A stretch of DNA of 64,000 bases, from assembly GCA_002840435.1 (NCBI GenBank), contig PHAT01000002.1, positions 1 to 64,000 on the forward strand. The letters are read 5' to 3'. Positions within the stretch are counted from its first letter, which is position 1. Every line of letters starts with the position of its first letter. This stretch comes from Deltaproteobacteria bacterium HGW-Deltaproteobacteria-6 (GTDB lineage Bacteria; Desulfobacterota; Syntrophia; Syntrophales; Smithellaceae). The notes below the pieces were generated by a model, which was not told the origin of the DNA, searched no databases, and saw nothing but the letters and a program-made list of their open reading frames with translations. Made by a program: the position numbers and the translations under genes. This document shows positions 50,792-61,178 of the stretch, one piece after another.

Positions 50792-51760
50792 ATGATGAAA
50801 CGGCGGATTTTAGTAGTCTCGGGATTTTTTGTTCTTTTTTTGTTATTCTGTTTCAACACCGGCGCTCATGCCAGCCAATACAAAGTCAAGAAGGGTGAAA
50901 ACCTTTACACCATTTCCAAAAAGTTCGGTGTCAGCGTAGCTGATATCAAAAAAGACAACAATCTTACCGGTAACAAACTGAAACCCGGTCAGGTTTTGCA
51001 AGTCAGTCCAAAGAAATCCGATTCTCCCGCTTTAGCAAAATCAAAATTAAAATCAAAATCAAAATCCTTACCTCAAGCCACCTCTTCATACAAAGTTAAA
51101 AAAGGCGATACCCTTTCCACTATTTCAAGAAAAACAGGCGTTCCTGCAAAACAAATTGCCGCTTTAAATAATATTAAATCGAAAAAACTGCGCGCCGGCC
51201 GCGTCCTCATTTTAGCAAGAGCAAAGCCATCCGCGACCTCCGCCTCTGCGGGGGATGAAGATGAAGAGTTATTAGGCGAGGAAGAGGAAGTTGCTTCTCC
51301 CGAAGCCGGCAGCAGCATTGCCTGTGAGAACCAGGCCAGTGAAGAGCTTTTAGGCAAGTGGGGCAGCGTGGATGAAAGAAAATTGTTTATTAAAGTCTCC
51401 ACCGGTTTCCTGGGGGCGCCTTACCGCCTGGGCGGCGCCACCGTAAAAGGAATTGATTGTTCCGCGTTTGTCCGGAAAATGTACGAATTATTCAACATCT
51501 CCCTGCCGCGCACCGCAAGCGAGCAGTCACACGTTGGCGTTCGGGTTGACCGCAATGAACTGGTTGAGGGTGACCTGGTTTTCTTCCGGACCAGAAAACC
51601 CATCGGCCACGTCGGCATTTATATCGGCAATAATGAATTTGTTCACGCGTCTTACCGGGGAAAATCCGTACGCATTGACAGTCTGGATCAGCCCTATTTT
51701 CAAAAGAGATTTCAACGGGCTGTTCGCGTTAAAGGTCTGGATGAGAACGGCGGTACCTGA
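50792..51760 (+). CDS. Secreted LysM/NlpC-P60 peptidoglycan hydrolase
   Basis: The protein has 322 residues with a signal peptide (about 1-28). Two LysM domains (about 30-70 and 101-142; YKVKKGENLYTISKKFG and YKVKKGDTLSTISRKTG) and an acidic linker come before an NlpC/P60 domain (about 205-315). Its catalytic Cys is in GIDCSAFVRKMY, and the His in IGHVGIYIG. It should cut wall peptide bonds. AGGAGG lies six bases before the ATG. A terminator follows. The lysine-rich part between the LysM domains (SKLKSKSKS) is encoded by a repetitive AAAATCAAA stretch. Confidence 0.95.
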   Translation: MMKRRILVVSGFFVLFLLFCFNTGAHASQYKVKKGENLYTISKKFGVSVADIKKDNNLTGNKLKPGQVLQVSPKKSDSPALAKSKLKSKSKSLPQATSSYKVKKGDTLSTISRKTGVPAKQIAALNNIKSKKLRAGRVLILARAKPSATSASAGDEDEELLGEEEEVASPEAGSSIACENQASEELLGKWGSVDERKLFIKVSTGFLGAPYRLGGATVKGIDCSAFVRKMYELFNISLPRTASEQSHVGVRVDRNELVEGDLVFFRTRKPIGHVGIYIGNNEFVHASYRGKSVRIDSLDQPYFQKRFQRAVRVKGLDENGGT

Positions 51761-51790
51761 TTTGTCCCTGCTATAAAACATATCTTCAGA

Positions 51791-51817
51791 AAAAGGGGCT
51801 GTGACGCCTCTTTTTTT
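51791..51817 (+). terminator. Rho-independent terminator
   Basis: GGGGC (51795-51799) pairs with GCCTC (51806-51810), including one G-U pair, around TGTGAC. Four A precede the stem and seven T follow it. It ends the LysM/NlpC transcript. Confidence 0.75.
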
Positions 51818-51931
51818 GTGTTTTTGCCGGTTGATTATCCCATCAGTTTATTATATGAAGTTAACCTTACCGGCGTGTTCGTTTACATTGATCAATGACG
51901 ACTAACTTGGCAATTTTATAAGGAGGATTTT

Positions 51932-52675
51932 ATGAAAAGAACAGCAGCTGTCTTTTTAAACATTTTTATGCTGGCTTTTCTATGCAGCGGTTGCCTGGTC
52001 GCGGAAAGCAAGTATCTGAAAAAAGCGGATGAAGCGGATCAAATGACCAAACAGGCGGCCGCTCTCGAAACGGTAAACAAAAATTTGAAAGAGCAAATAA
52101 AATCGTTAACCGGGCAAAATGAAGACCTCACCGGTGCTGTGGCAATCCTGGAAGCGGAAAACAACAAACTTAAGCAAAACGTGTCTCAGGTAACAAAAAA
52201 AACGCAGGAAGTGGAAAAAGCCAGCAATACCTATCGGGAACTCTTAAATGAAATGAAGGGTGAAATAGCCCAGGGGCAGATTACCATCAAAGAGCTCAAG
52301 GGTAAATTGACCATGGATGTCGTCGATAAAATTTTGTTTGATTCCGGAGAAGCAAAAGTTAAAAAAGAAGGCATCGAAGTTCTCAGCCGGGTTGTGGAAA
52401 TTCTGAAGACTGTTAAAGATAAAAATATCCGCATTGAAGGCCACACGGACAATGTCCGGATTACCAGCAAGCTGGCCCGCGTGTATCCCACAAACTGGGA
52501 ACTTGCCGCCGCGCGCGCCATTAATGTTTCAAAATATTTACAGCAGCAGGGCATTGATCCGACGATTCTCTCGGCAACCGCTTTTGGAGAATATCAACCG
52601 GTTGCCGATAACACGACGCCGGAAGGGCGGGCGAAAAATCGTCGCATAGCGATTATCCTGTTGCCGAAAGATTAG
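51932..52675 (+). CDS. OmpA-family lipoprotein with coiled coil
   Basis: The 247-residue protein has a lipoprotein signal with lipobox CSGC (Cys21), a coiled coil (about 30-120) and an OmpA-like peptidoglycan-binding domain (about 130-245). The domain shows ILFDSGEAKVKKEG, IEGHTDNVRI, NWELAAARAINVSKYL and RAKNRRIAI. It should tether the outer membrane to the wall, Pal-like. GGAGG precedes the ATG. It lies behind the hydrolase gene but after a terminator, so it is a separate transcript. Confidence 0.93.
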   Translation: MKRTAAVFLNIFMLAFLCSGCLVAESKYLKKADEADQMTKQAAALETVNKNLKEQIKSLTGQNEDLTGAVAILEAENNKLKQNVSQVTKKTQEVEKASNTYRELLNEMKGEIAQGQITIKELKGKLTMDVVDKILFDSGEAKVKKEGIEVLSRVVEILKTVKDKNIRIEGHTDNVRITSKLARVYPTNWELAAARAINVSKYLQQQGIDPTILSATAFGEYQPVADNTTPEGRAKNRRIAIILLPKD

Positions 52676-52714
52676 CAGCATTAAATATTATCAGAATGTA
52701 TCAAGGAAGAATTG

Positions 52715-54649
52715 ATGGGAAAAAACATTGTTGAAAAAATTCTCGACCGGCATCTGGTTTCAGGGAACCTTGTGCCCGGTTGCGAAATAGGCATCCATAT
52801 TGATCAAACCCTTACGCAGGATGCCACAGGCACCATGGCCTATTTGCAGTTTGAAGCCATGAATATCCCGAAGGTTAAGACGGAACTGTCCGTCAGCTAT
52901 ATCGATCATAATACGATTCAAATCGGGTTTGAAAACGCGGACGATCACCGCTATCTGCAAAGCGTCGCCCGGAAATTCGGCGTGGTGCTTTCACGCGCCG
53001 GCAACGGCATCTGCCATCAGGTCCATCTGGAGCGGTTCGGCAAACCCGGCAAAACCCTGATTGGATCAGACAGTCATACACCCACCTGCGGCGCGCTGGG
53101 CATGATCGCCATCGGCGCGGGCGGCCTTGATGTGGCGCTGGCTATGGCCGGTGAACCGTTTTACCTCACGTGCCCTTCCGTCATTAAAATCAATCTCAGC
53201 GGTCGTCTGCAGCCCTGGGTTTCCGCGAAAGATGTGATCCTTAAAGTATTGGAAATTTTCACAACGAAAGGCAATGTCGGAACCGTTTTTGAGTATGGCG
53301 GAGAAGGGGTCGCATCGCTCAGCGTTCCGGAACGCGCTACCATCACCAATATGGGGGCGGAGTGCGGCGTGACGACTTCAATTTTCCCCGGCGACGAACT
53401 GACCCGGATTTTTCTTGCCTCGCAAAAAAGAGAAGCCGATTTTATTGAACTGAGGGCGGACGACGATGCGGCCTACGCAAAAATTGTCGATATTGATTTA
53501 TCCGCGCTTGAACCGATGACGGCTAAACCGCACAGCCCGGAAAATATCGGCACCGTGCGCAGTATGAAGGAAATTGCCGTGGATCAGGTCTGTCTGGGCA
53601 GCTGCACCAATTCTTCGTATAAAGATCTGGTGACCGTGGCAAAGATTCTCGAAGGACGCGTGGCTCATCCCGATGTCAGTTTTATTTTAGCGCCGGGGTC
53701 CCGGCAGGTGCTGGACAACCTTGCCCGGGACGGCTATCTCGCCTCTCTTATCGCGTCAGGCGCAAGGCTGATGGAAAACGCCTGCGGATTCTGCATCGGC
53801 AACAGCCAGAGCCCGAAATCCGGCGCGGTATCCCTGCGCACGTCAAACCGCAACTTTCTGGGACGATCGGGAACGATGGACGCTGATGTCTATCTGGTCA
53901 GTCCTGAAACGGCGGCGGCAGCCGTCATCACCGGCCGTTTTACCGATCCGCGGGACCTCCGGATGGACTATCCGCAGGTTGCGATGCCCGGGGATCTGGT
54001 CATTGACGACAGTATGATGATCCGTCCGGAAAACGCCGGCAACAATATGGAAATCTATCGCGGACCGAACATCGGCGCTCCGCCCGCCAATTCAGCGCTG
54101 CCTGATGTTATTTCCGGCAAGGTTACGATTAAGGTCGGGGATAAGATCACGACGGATCATATTATTCCTGCCGGAGCGCGGATGAAATACCGCTCGAATA
54201 TTCCCAAATATTCCGAATTTGTTTTTGAAAATGTGGATGACTCCTTTGCCCGGCGGGCCATGGCGCAAAAAGAAGCAGGAAAGCACAACATCATTGTGGC
54301 CGGCCTTTCCTATGGCCAAGGCTCATCGCGCGAACATGCCGCCATCTGCCCCATGTATCTGGGTGTGCGCGCGATCATCGCCAAATCGCTGGAAAGAATT
54401 CATGCCGCCAATCTGATCAACTTCGGCATCCTGCCTTTGACCTTCCTTAATGAAAGGGACTATGACACCGTCACAGAAGGCGATGATCTGGAAATCCCCG
54501 CGCTGAGAGCCGCCGTGATGGAAGGTAGAAATCCGGTCGTGCAAAACAAGACCAGGGGAACAATATTTGAGGTAAGCTGTTCTTTGTCGTCAAGACAAAA
54601 ACAAATCATCCTGGCCGGCGGTGCGCTCAACGTCCGCAGTCAAAAATAA
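52715..54649 (+). CDS. Aconitate hydratase
   Basis: The 644-residue protein combines the large LeuC-like part and the swivelling LeuD-like part. The 4Fe-4S ligands are in VCLGSCTNSS and NACGFCIG; SDSHTPTCGALGMIAIGAGG and YGQGSSREHAA are further signatures. It isomerises citrate to isocitrate. At this length it is the shorter, mitochondrial-like form rather than AcnA (about 890) or AcnB. The ATG at 52715 is taken over the TTG three bases earlier. It lies 33 bases before isocitrate dehydrogenase, the next enzyme of the pathway. Confidence 0.95.
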   Translation: MGKNIVEKILDRHLVSGNLVPGCEIGIHIDQTLTQDATGTMAYLQFEAMNIPKVKTELSVSYIDHNTIQIGFENADDHRYLQSVARKFGVVLSRAGNGICHQVHLERFGKPGKTLIGSDSHTPTCGALGMIAIGAGGLDVALAMAGEPFYLTCPSVIKINLSGRLQPWVSAKDVILKVLEIFTTKGNVGTVFEYGGEGVASLSVPERATITNMGAECGVTTSIFPGDELTRIFLASQKREADFIELRADDDAAYAKIVDIDLSALEPMTAKPHSPENIGTVRSMKEIAVDQVCLGSCTNSSYKDLVTVAKILEGRVAHPDVSFILAPGSRQVLDNLARDGYLASLIASGARLMENACGFCIGNSQSPKSGAVSLRTSNRNFLGRSGTMDADVYLVSPETAAAAVITGRFTDPRDLRMDYPQVAMPGDLVIDDSMMIRPENAGNNMEIYRGPNIGAPPANSALPDVISGKVTIKVGDKITTDHIIPAGARMKYRSNIPKYSEFVFENVDDSFARRAMAQKEAGKHNIIVAGLSYGQGSSREHAAICPMYLGVRAIIAKSLERIHAANLINFGILPLTFLNERDYDTVTEGDDLEIPALRAAVMEGRNPVVQNKTRGTIFEVSCSLSSRQKQIILAGGALNVRSQK

Positions 54650-54682
54650 AAAATAATAAATGAGATGGAGTAATATTTTTAC

Positions 54683-55906
54683 ATGACGAAAAAAATCAAA
54701 GTGAAAACAACGCTTGTCGAAATGGACGGCGATGAAATGACCCGCATCATGTGGCAGATGGTGAAAGACAAACTGCTGCTGCCTTATCTGGATATGGATA
54801 TTGATTATTACGATCTGCACGTTAAGCATCGTGACGATACGGATGATCAGGTGACGTTTGACGCCGCCCGCGCGATTCAAAAATACGGCGTCGGCATTAA
54901 ATGCGCCACGATCACTCCCAATGAAGACCGGGTGAAGGAATACAATTTAAAAAAAGCATGGAAAAGTCCCAACGGCACGATCCGCGCCCTGCTGGACGGA
55001 ACGGTTTTCCGGAAGCCCATCCTGGTCAATAATATCCAGCCGGGAGTTTCGGCGTGGAAAAAACCGATTACCATCGGCCGCCACGCGTATGGCGACGTTT
55101 ATAATAATTTTGAGCTGAGCATTCCGCAGGCCGGAAAGCTGGAAGTCGTTTTCACGCCCGCCGACGGCGGCAAGCCGCAAACATCTCTGGTGCAGGATTT
55201 TCCGTCGGCAGGCATCGTTCAGATCAACCATAACCTGGAGCAATCGATTCTGAGTTTTGCCCGGGCGTGTTTCACCTACGCGCTCGCCGAGAAAATTGAT
55301 GTGTGGTTTTCCACGAAGGATACCATTTCCAAAATATATGATGCGGGCTTCCGCGATATTTTTGACCGGGAATTTGAAAATAACTGGAAAGATAAATTTG
55401 CAGCCGCCGGCATTGAATATTTCTTCACGCTGATCGACGACGCGGTCGCGCGCATTATGAAAACGGAAGGCGGCATGCTGTGGGCGCTGAAAAACTATGA
55501 CGGCGATGTGCTGTCGGACATGATTGCTTCCGCCAGCGGATCGCTCGCCATGATGACCTCCGTGCTGGTTTCCCCCAACGGCTGGTTTGAATATGAAGCC
55601 GCGCATGGCACGGTGCAGAAGCATTACTACAAACATCTGAAAGGCGAAGAGACCTCCAGCAATTCGATGGCGTTGATTTTTGCCTGGACCGGCGGTTTGC
55701 GCAAACGCGGTGAACTGGATGGAACACCGGATGTTGTCAGATTCGCCGATCAGGTTGAAAAAGCGGCGCTGGAAACGGTGGAGGGCGGCATCATGACCGG
55801 CGACCTGCTGCTTTTGGCCGAAAAGAGAGCTTCCAACAGAAAAGTGAATACGGAAGAATTCATCGATGCCATCGCGGAGACACTGAAGAAAATAATTAAT
55901 GACTAA
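54683..55906 (+). CDS. icd: Isocitrate dehydrogenase (eukaryotic-type, NADP-like)
   Basis: The 407-residue protein has [38 protein letters not shown] (here [13 protein letters not shown]), [16 protein letters not shown] and [15 protein letters not shown]. These are closer to eukaryotic-type homodimeric NADP enzymes (IDH1-like) than to E. coli Icd. It makes 2-oxoglutarate. With aconitase it forms a two-step operon; the stop overlaps the start of rlmN by eight bases. Coenzyme choice is inferred from family resemblance. Confidence 0.93.
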   Translation: MTKKIKVKTTLVEMDGDEMTRIMWQMVKDKLLLPYLDMDIDYYDLHVKHRDDTDDQVTFDAARAIQKYGVGIKCATITPNEDRVKEYNLKKAWKSPNGTIRALLDGTVFRKPILVNNIQPGVSAWKKPITIGRHAYGDVYNNFELSIPQAGKLEVVFTPADGGKPQTSLVQDFPSAGIVQINHNLEQSILSFARACFTYALAEKIDVWFSTKDTISKIYDAGFRDIFDREFENNWKDKFAAAGIEYFFTLIDDAVARIMKTEGGMLWALKNYDGDVLSDMIASASGSLAMMTSVLVSPNGWFEYEAAHGTVQKHYYKHLKGEETSSNSMALIFAWTGGLRKRGELDGTPDVVRFADQVEKAALETVEGGIMTGDLLLLAEKRASNRKVNTEEFIDAIAETLKKIIND

Positions 55907-56936
55907 TTTATTGCCCAATCTGCTGGATTTTACCCTCGAGGAGATGGAAGCGTTTATCTCCTCTTCCGGCAAGGAAAAGTTTCGCGCCCGCCAGATCATG
56001 AAATGGCTGCATCAGACAGGCTGTACATCTTTTGACACCATGACGACCTTGTCGCGTGATTTCCGGGGAAAGCTCTCCGCCAATGCGCGGATTTACCGGC
56101 CGGAAATTGTCAAAATTCAGAAATCGCAGGACGGCACGCAAAAAGCGCTGCTGCGGCTGGAGGACGGCCTTTTCATCGAAAGCGTTTTAATCCCCGGGAA
56201 AAGCCATTGGACGATTTGCTTATCGACGCAGGCCGGCTGCGCGATGGGGTGTGAATTTTGCCTGACGGCACGCCAGGGCTTTAAGCGTAACCTGACGCCC
56301 GCGGAAATCGTCGGGCAGCTGATTACCCTGAAGCACAAAACGCCGGATGGCGCGGGCATCAACAACATCGTCATGATGGGTATGGGAGAGCCGCTGGCTA
56401 ACTTCGCAAGTACGGTCAAGTCGATCCGGATCCTTACCTGCGATTTCGGTCTGGGGATGTCCAACCGCCGGATAACGGTTTCCACCTGCGGGCTTGCGCC
56501 GCAAATCATCCAGCTGGGCAAAGACATCTGCATCAATCTGGCCGTATCGCTAAACGCCTCTGATGATGAAACCCGGAATCTGCTCATGCCGGTCAATAAA
56601 AAGTATCCGCTTGCCGCGCTGCTTGCCGCCTGTAAAAAATACCCCATGCCCGGACGGCGTCTGCTCACTTTTGAATATATTCTCATTGACGGCGTGAATT
56701 CATCCCGGGCGGACGCGGAAAAGCTGGCCCGGCTCTTGAAGGATCAGCGCTGCAAATTGAACCTGATTGTCTTTAATGAATATCCCGGATCACCTTATAA
56801 GTCACCGTCCGCAAAAGACGTGGAAGCCTTTCAGCAAATCCTGCTTGACCGGCACTTCACCACCATGCTTCGTAAAAGCAAGGGCAGCGATATCCTTGCC
56901 GCCTGCGGCCAGTTGAGCGGTGCTTTCGGAGCATAA
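55899..56936 (+). CDS. rlmN: 23S rRNA (adenine-2503-C2) methyltransferase
   Basis: The 345-residue radical-SAM protein has CAMGCEFC (Cys114, Cys118, Cys121) for the 4Fe-4S cluster. It also has GMGEPLANF, a late [14 protein letters not shown], and Cys336 in LAACGQL, which would be the methyl-carrying cysteine. RlmN methylates A2503 of 23S rRNA and A37 of some tRNAs. It begins eight bases inside the icd gene and is probably translated by coupling. No defects are seen. Confidence 0.96.
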   Translation: MTNLLPNLLDFTLEEMEAFISSSGKEKFRARQIMKWLHQTGCTSFDTMTTLSRDFRGKLSANARIYRPEIVKIQKSQDGTQKALLRLEDGLFIESVLIPGKSHWTICLSTQAGCAMGCEFCLTARQGFKRNLTPAEIVGQLITLKHKTPDGAGINNIVMMGMGEPLANFASTVKSIRILTCDFGLGMSNRRITVSTCGLAPQIIQLGKDICINLAVSLNASDDETRNLLMPVNKKYPLAALLAACKKYPMPGRRLLTFEYILIDGVNSSRADAEKLARLLKDQRCKLNLIVFNEYPGSPYKSPSAKDVEAFQQILLDRHFTTMLRKSKGSDILAACGQLSGAFGA

Positions 56937-56990
56937 TGAGCTCGTTTATTTCGGTATTTAAGAGCGGCTCAATACGTTTCCGGAGAATCT

Positions 56991-57920
56991 TCATCTTTTC
57001 TCCTTCAGGAAGTTTAGATAAGGCTTTGCCGTTTCTTCGGGCTTTTCGATCATCGGGGTATGACCCGTATCTTTCAAAATCACTGATCTGGAAGTTTTCA
57101 GATGCTTTTCCAGGAATGGAACGCCTTCCACATTTACAAGTTTGTCCTGCTCTCCCCATATAATCAGGACCGGTGACGAAATGAGCGGCAGGGCCGGGGC
57201 GAGTGAGAATTTTTCAGGCTGCCAGTCTTTCCATATTTTCCTGTCAAACGCATTGTGCTCGGCCATATAGGCCGCAAATATTTTCTTAAAAGGCGCGGGG
57301 ATGGGGGGTGGTTTTACAAAGATCAACGCCAGAAGATCGTCGTAATCCTTCGCGTTGCTGACCAGCAGGAGATTCCTGCCTTTTTCAATTTGGATGACAA
57401 ACTCGCTTTTCTTCTGCGACGGCACGCCGGCCGGGGCCAGGAGGGCAAGCGTCAGAACTCTCTGTGTGTGTTTTGCTGCGTAGCTTGCGGCAAGAGCGCC
57501 TCCCATTGAATTTCCCGCCATATGGAATTTATCAAGTTTAAGCGCCTCCACAAACCGGTTGATGCGCGCCACCTGGCTTTCCATGCCGTAATGGTCCGCG
57601 GGCACCTGCGAGCTTTCACCGAAACCGGGAATGTCGGGTATGATCAAATGGTAGCCTTTCAAATATTTAGCGAACATGGGCCAGCTGTCCTTGTTGCTGC
57701 CGAATCCGTGAAGGAGGATGACGGTTTCTCCTTTTCCTCCTTCCAGGTAAACGATCCTGTGATTGTCGACCTGGACTTCCTTCTTGGCGAGATCGGCCGC
57801 GCGCCGCTGAGCATCAATCGCTATCTTGAACACCGATTCCGGGAAAAGGACGTAAAATGCCACCAGCAGGGCAGCGGCAGCAATAAGTGTGAGCAATCCA
57901 TACTTCAAGATTTTATTCAT
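56991..57920 (-). CDS. Alpha/beta hydrolase (lipase/esterase-like)
   Basis: The 309-residue protein has an N-terminal membrane anchor (about 7-27) and an alpha/beta hydrolase fold with VILLHGFGSNKDSW (oxyanion region), MAGNSMGGALA (nucleophile Ser138), IIWGEQDKLV (acid) and DTGHTPMIEKPEE (His). The substrate is unknown; relatives include membrane-bound lipases and monoacylglycerol hydrolases. It is convergent with rlmN and ends just left of the repeat-bounded AT-rich island. Confidence 0.9.
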   Translation of the reverse strand: MNKILKYGLLTLIAAAALLVAFYVLFPESVFKIAIDAQRRAADLAKKEVQVDNHRIVYLEGGKGETVILLHGFGSNKDSWPMFAKYLKGYHLIIPDIPGFGESSQVPADHYGMESQVARINRFVEALKLDKFHMAGNSMGGALAASYAAKHTQRVLTLALLAPAGVPSQKKSEFVIQIEKGRNLLLVSNAKDYDDLLALIFVKPPPIPAPFKKIFAAYMAEHNAFDRKIWKDWQPEKFSLAPALPLISSPVLIIWGEQDKLVNVEGVPFLEKHLKTSRSVILKDTGHTPMIEKPEETAKPYLNFLKEKR

Positions 57921-57953
57921 TTTATTTCCTCGCCTTTTATGTTCGTATCGGGT

Positions 57954-58078
57954 CTAACGCACAGATATCGGGTAACCCTGTTTCAAAAAGAGGCTGCAAT
58001 CAGCTGTTGCCTGCTTGCTGCGTTTTTTTGCCGGAAACGGATTGTCCTTTTTCAGCCGCTCGGGCGGATTAAATTTCT
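57954..58078 (-). pseudogene. 3' fragment of the tiny basic protein gene (left repeat copy)
   Basis: The minus strand here encodes KFNPPERLKKDNPFPAKKRS in frame, the same as the end of the intact gene at 61715-61843, then runs on through KQATADCSLFLKQGYPISVR to a stop at 57954. The 5' part is missing and replaced by island sequence. It would be the remnant left by insertion of the island. Confidence 0.7.
58011..58078 (+). repeat. Left copy of exact 68-bp direct repeat (candidate att site)
   Basis: Bases 58011-58078 (beginning CTGCTTGCTGCG, ending GGATTAAATTTCT) are identical to 61718-61785 in the same orientation. The two copies bracket 3.6 kb of AT-rich DNA. The repeat falls in the 3' end of a small gene on the minus strand, the usual place for site-specific integration. 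Confidence 0.95.
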
Positions 58079-58158
58079 GGCAGCAATTTACAAACCATTG
58101 ACAATATCTCCTGATTAAGTTAAATAATTCCATCTTATTATAATAAGAGAGGATTATC

Positions 58159-59508
58159 ATGGGGAGAAAAATAAACATTACTTATTTTACCATCACTATT
58201 ATAATCTATCTTATAACCATATGTAATGTGAGCATATCACTGGCTCAATATAATTCAAATGCAAATATAAGTGATTTTAATATTGATATTAAAAATTTGT
58301 CTACAAAGATAATTGAGGGGATAAAAGGTGAAACAATAGCTAACAAGAAAGATATAGTTATTATTGATTTTTGTACCTCCAGAGGAATAGTAAATAGTGA
58401 CGGAGAATATTTAACGTCAAAGCTTAGCCAATATCTTGTGTCCCAGTCTATTTTCTATAAATACAACATATTAAATATGGACAAAGAGATAAATATTAAG
58501 CAGCAGCTTGTGGAAAAAAATATTAAGCCGATACAATTGGCAGATCCCCAAATATCTGCAAATTTTGGCAGACAAATATTTGCGGATTTAGTCATCACTG
58601 GAAGTCTAAATGAACTAGCGGACAAACGAGGTTATGGCATTTCGGTCAATATAATTAAGACTGACAATGCAACAGTATTAAAGACAATAAATGTTCAATT
58701 TCTGGCTGTATCTTCAAATAACCAGCCAGTTCCGACGGTAGTAACTCCGCGTAACCCACCACTACCTCCAAAAGTTTCATCACCACCTACGACACAGGCT
58801 ACTGAGCCTTCCCCATCAAACGATAATCAATTATCACTATTTCTAGAACGAGCGAAGAAGATTCAAATTGATATTTCCAAATTAAGTGAAAAAATCATAT
58901 CAAAACACCCTTTTGATGTAAATGACCCTTCACAAAACAGGGAAAAAGCATTAGTGATATTTGATGCTTTTATTAAAGACATTAAACCTCTAACCGACGA
59001 GTTGAAGGCCATTCAGAATAAAGATTTTATCGTGCCCAGAAATGCGTTTAGCTGCCGTATTGGTGACCCGCTTCCTAATTATGATGGATTTTTAGTTGAA
59101 GCTGTTTATGATTATAATACCTATAAGGGAATATGGAATATTAAAGATTCAGTACAAGGACAATCGCTCTCAAAAATTACACGAGCAATTGAATGCGAAG
59201 GGCGGTATAGGCTGGTTGAACGAAAGGATTCAGTGGTAGTCTCTGGATTTGATTTATTGGAAACAATCTTTGGGACAACAACCGACTTTATAATGGATAT
59301 AGATATCCTAGCTGGCTTGAAAAGTGCAAGGATGATGCAAGTAAATTATAGAAACGATATAGAACCCACCTTAGCGGGTGCCATTATGAAACATCCCAGT
59401 ATAAAAAAGATCAATCCGAGGGTAGAGTTAAACAAATTTGAATATTCATCAGCAATAAATGGCATGGAGCAAATCGAACTTGCCTATCAAATTTTAAAGC
59501 GGCAATGA
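58159..59508 (+). CDS. Exported FlgO/CsgG-like protein on AT-rich island, unknown
   Basis: The 449-residue protein has a signal peptide (about 1-29). A domain at about 62-185 contains KDIVIIDFCTSRG, LTSKLSQYLVSQ and FADLVITGSLNEL, resembling FlgO/CsgG-type periplasmic assembly proteins. A Pro/Thr-rich linker (about 190-222) leads to a C-terminal half of about 225 residues that I do not recognise. Codon use is strongly AT-biased compared with all genes outside the island. AGAGGA precedes the ATG. It is convergent with the TPR gene, the only other gene between the direct repeats. Confidence 0.75.
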   Translation: MGRKINITYFTITIIIYLITICNVSISLAQYNSNANISDFNIDIKNLSTKIIEGIKGETIANKKDIVIIDFCTSRGIVNSDGEYLTSKLSQYLVSQSIFYKYNILNMDKEINIKQQLVEKNIKPIQLADPQISANFGRQIFADLVITGSLNELADKRGYGISVNIIKTDNATVLKTINVQFLAVSSNNQPVPTVVTPRNPPLPPKVSSPPTTQATEPSPSNDNQLSLFLERAKKIQIDISKLSEKIISKHPFDVNDPSQNREKALVIFDAFIKDIKPLTDELKAIQNKDFIVPRNAFSCRIGDPLPNYDGFLVEAVYDYNTYKGIWNIKDSVQGQSLSKITRAIECEGRYRLVERKDSVVVSGFDLLETIFGTTTDFIMDIDILAGLKSARMMQVNYRNDIEPTLAGAIMKHPSIKKINPRVELNKFEYSSAINGMEQIELAYQILKRQ

Positions 59509-59528
59509 ATAATGCTCTATCTTTTTCT

Positions 59529-61178
59529 TCAATTGCAGGTTTTCTGAAGGCCTTCTTGGGCTTCCACATCTCTAGGATTCAGTTCAAGCATCTTTCGATA
59601 GACATCACATGCCTTGTTATTGTTGTCCATTTTAGTATATGATAGTGCTAGTATTTTCATTGCCTTTACATTTTTAGAATCTATCATAATTAACTCCGTT
59701 GCATAATTGATGGCTTCATCATACTTTTTTAAAATAAAAGCCTTACGGGCGTTAGCCATTAGCTTTTGTTCCTTTTCTGGATCTTCAACGGGAATGACAG
59801 CTCCAGAAAACTTAACCTTTAAGCCTAAAAGAACGCCACATCTTAATATTCCGCCCTCTCCTGGCCGGTATGAAATTCTTACAATAGGGATATTATAGGC
59901 AACAGGTACAGCCTTAGAATAAAAAGTACTGGCCTCTTCGCTCCGCAGGACATGATCTACAACAACAAAAAACTTGTATGATTTTAATTGCTCTGCCCGC
60001 ATCAAAAGGTCTTCATAACCGCCTTTCGCCATTTTTTTAAATAAATCTTTCACGGGATCCTCGCTTTGCGATACCTCACTTTGAACAGTAAGAAGAATCA
60101 TTTCCCTTTCCCGAACATGATTAACCAGCATGTTCTCAGCCTTGGTTCTGTCCTCATGAAGAGATTTAATTGTGACATCTTTATATGAGCTTTCTAATTC
60201 ATTATCAATTTCATCAAGTTTGTTTTTTGCTTTATTTTTCTTTGATATTGCTTGCCCAATATTATTTTGATAGTCGTGATCTATTTCAGTCAGGAGTTGG
60301 AGCTGTCTTAAATTGTAGTCTTGAGTCTGCTTGTACATATTCTTGATAGACTCTTTATTTTTGACATTATCTGCAGTAAATTTATCGATCATTTCTCCTT
60401 TGTCAGGATCTAGCAAGACTTTTGCAGAGAATGTTCCAAGATCGGTCTTTGTTGTATTTTTCTGATCAGTTTTATCAGTATGGCTGACTTTTGCGAATTC
60501 AGGATATATCCTGTATTGCTGAAGCATATAAAAGTCTTTAAGGTCACTTGACATTTGTGTTACGGGATCTGTTTCAAAAGACTCAACCCTGCCGGCTTCT
60601 GTCGCCCTTATAATATCGCTGACAACCTTGAGCTGTTTTACTGTTGTGTCACCTGTGATAAAAGATGGCATATAGTTTTCACTTAAGAAGTGTTTAGATG
60701 ATTTATCAAGTTTTCGGTTAATATCTTTTCTAGATTCTTTAAAAATATCGGCATTGGTCTTTGAAAGAAGAAGATAGCCTGTTGGAATGGCCTTTAATCG
60801 ATTTTTATAAATTTCTCTTACGCTATCTATTGTTTCGTCAATTTGTTTCAATACTCGAATAATTTGAATTTTCCTATCGAGGAGTGATTTGTATCTCAGC
60901 AGTCTTTCATTAGTGTCTTGGAGTTGGGATACATAACTGAAATACAACTCATCCCATGCTCGGTTTTTTTCTATTGATTCTCTAAGAAGTTTATTGCTTT
61001 CCCTTGCTATTTCTTCGGTTTTATCCGTTTGCAAAATATTTTGTTCTCTAAAGTTTTCGACATCATATAATAATTGCTCTTTATTTGTAAAAGTTTTCCA
61101 ACCATTCTGAGCATTTGCGGAACTAAAAGAAATAATTATCAAAATAAAGGTTAAAATGATGCAAAATCTGGATTTCAT
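59529..61178 (-). CDS. Exported coiled-coil/TPR protein on AT-rich island, unknown
   Basis: The protein has 549 residues with a signal peptide (about 1-24). Long charged helices and coiled coils span most of it (about 30-400), then a beta-rich stretch follows (YNIPIVRISYRPG, about 433-460). A C-terminal TPR pair (ARKAFILKKYDEAINYATEL and YRKMLELNPRDVEAQ) completes it. The ATG at 61178 lies seven bases after AGGAG; an ATG at 61184 is too close. AT-rich like its neighbour. It may form a periplasmic complex with the FlgO-like protein, inferred only from their joint presence on the island. Confidence 0.75.
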   Translation of the reverse strand: MKSRFCIILTFILIIISFSSANAQNGWKTFTNKEQLLYDVENFREQNILQTDKTEEIARESNKLLRESIEKNRAWDELYFSYVSQLQDTNERLLRYKSLLDRKIQIIRVLKQIDETIDSVREIYKNRLKAIPTGYLLLSKTNADIFKESRKDINRKLDKSSKHFLSENYMPSFITGDTTVKQLKVVSDIIRATEAGRVESFETDPVTQMSSDLKDFYMLQQYRIYPEFAKVSHTDKTDQKNTTKTDLGTFSAKVLLDPDKGEMIDKFTADNVKNKESIKNMYKQTQDYNLRQLQLLTEIDHDYQNNIGQAISKKNKAKNKLDEIDNELESSYKDVTIKSLHEDRTKAENMLVNHVREREMILLTVQSEVSQSEDPVKDLFKKMAKGGYEDLLMRAEQLKSYKFFVVVDHVLRSEEASTFYSKAVPVAYNIPIVRISYRPGEGGILRCGVLLGLKVKFSGAVIPVEDPEKEQKLMANARKAFILKKYDEAINYATELIMIDSKNVKAMKILALSYTKMDNNNKACDVYRKMLELNPRDVEAQEGLQKTCN

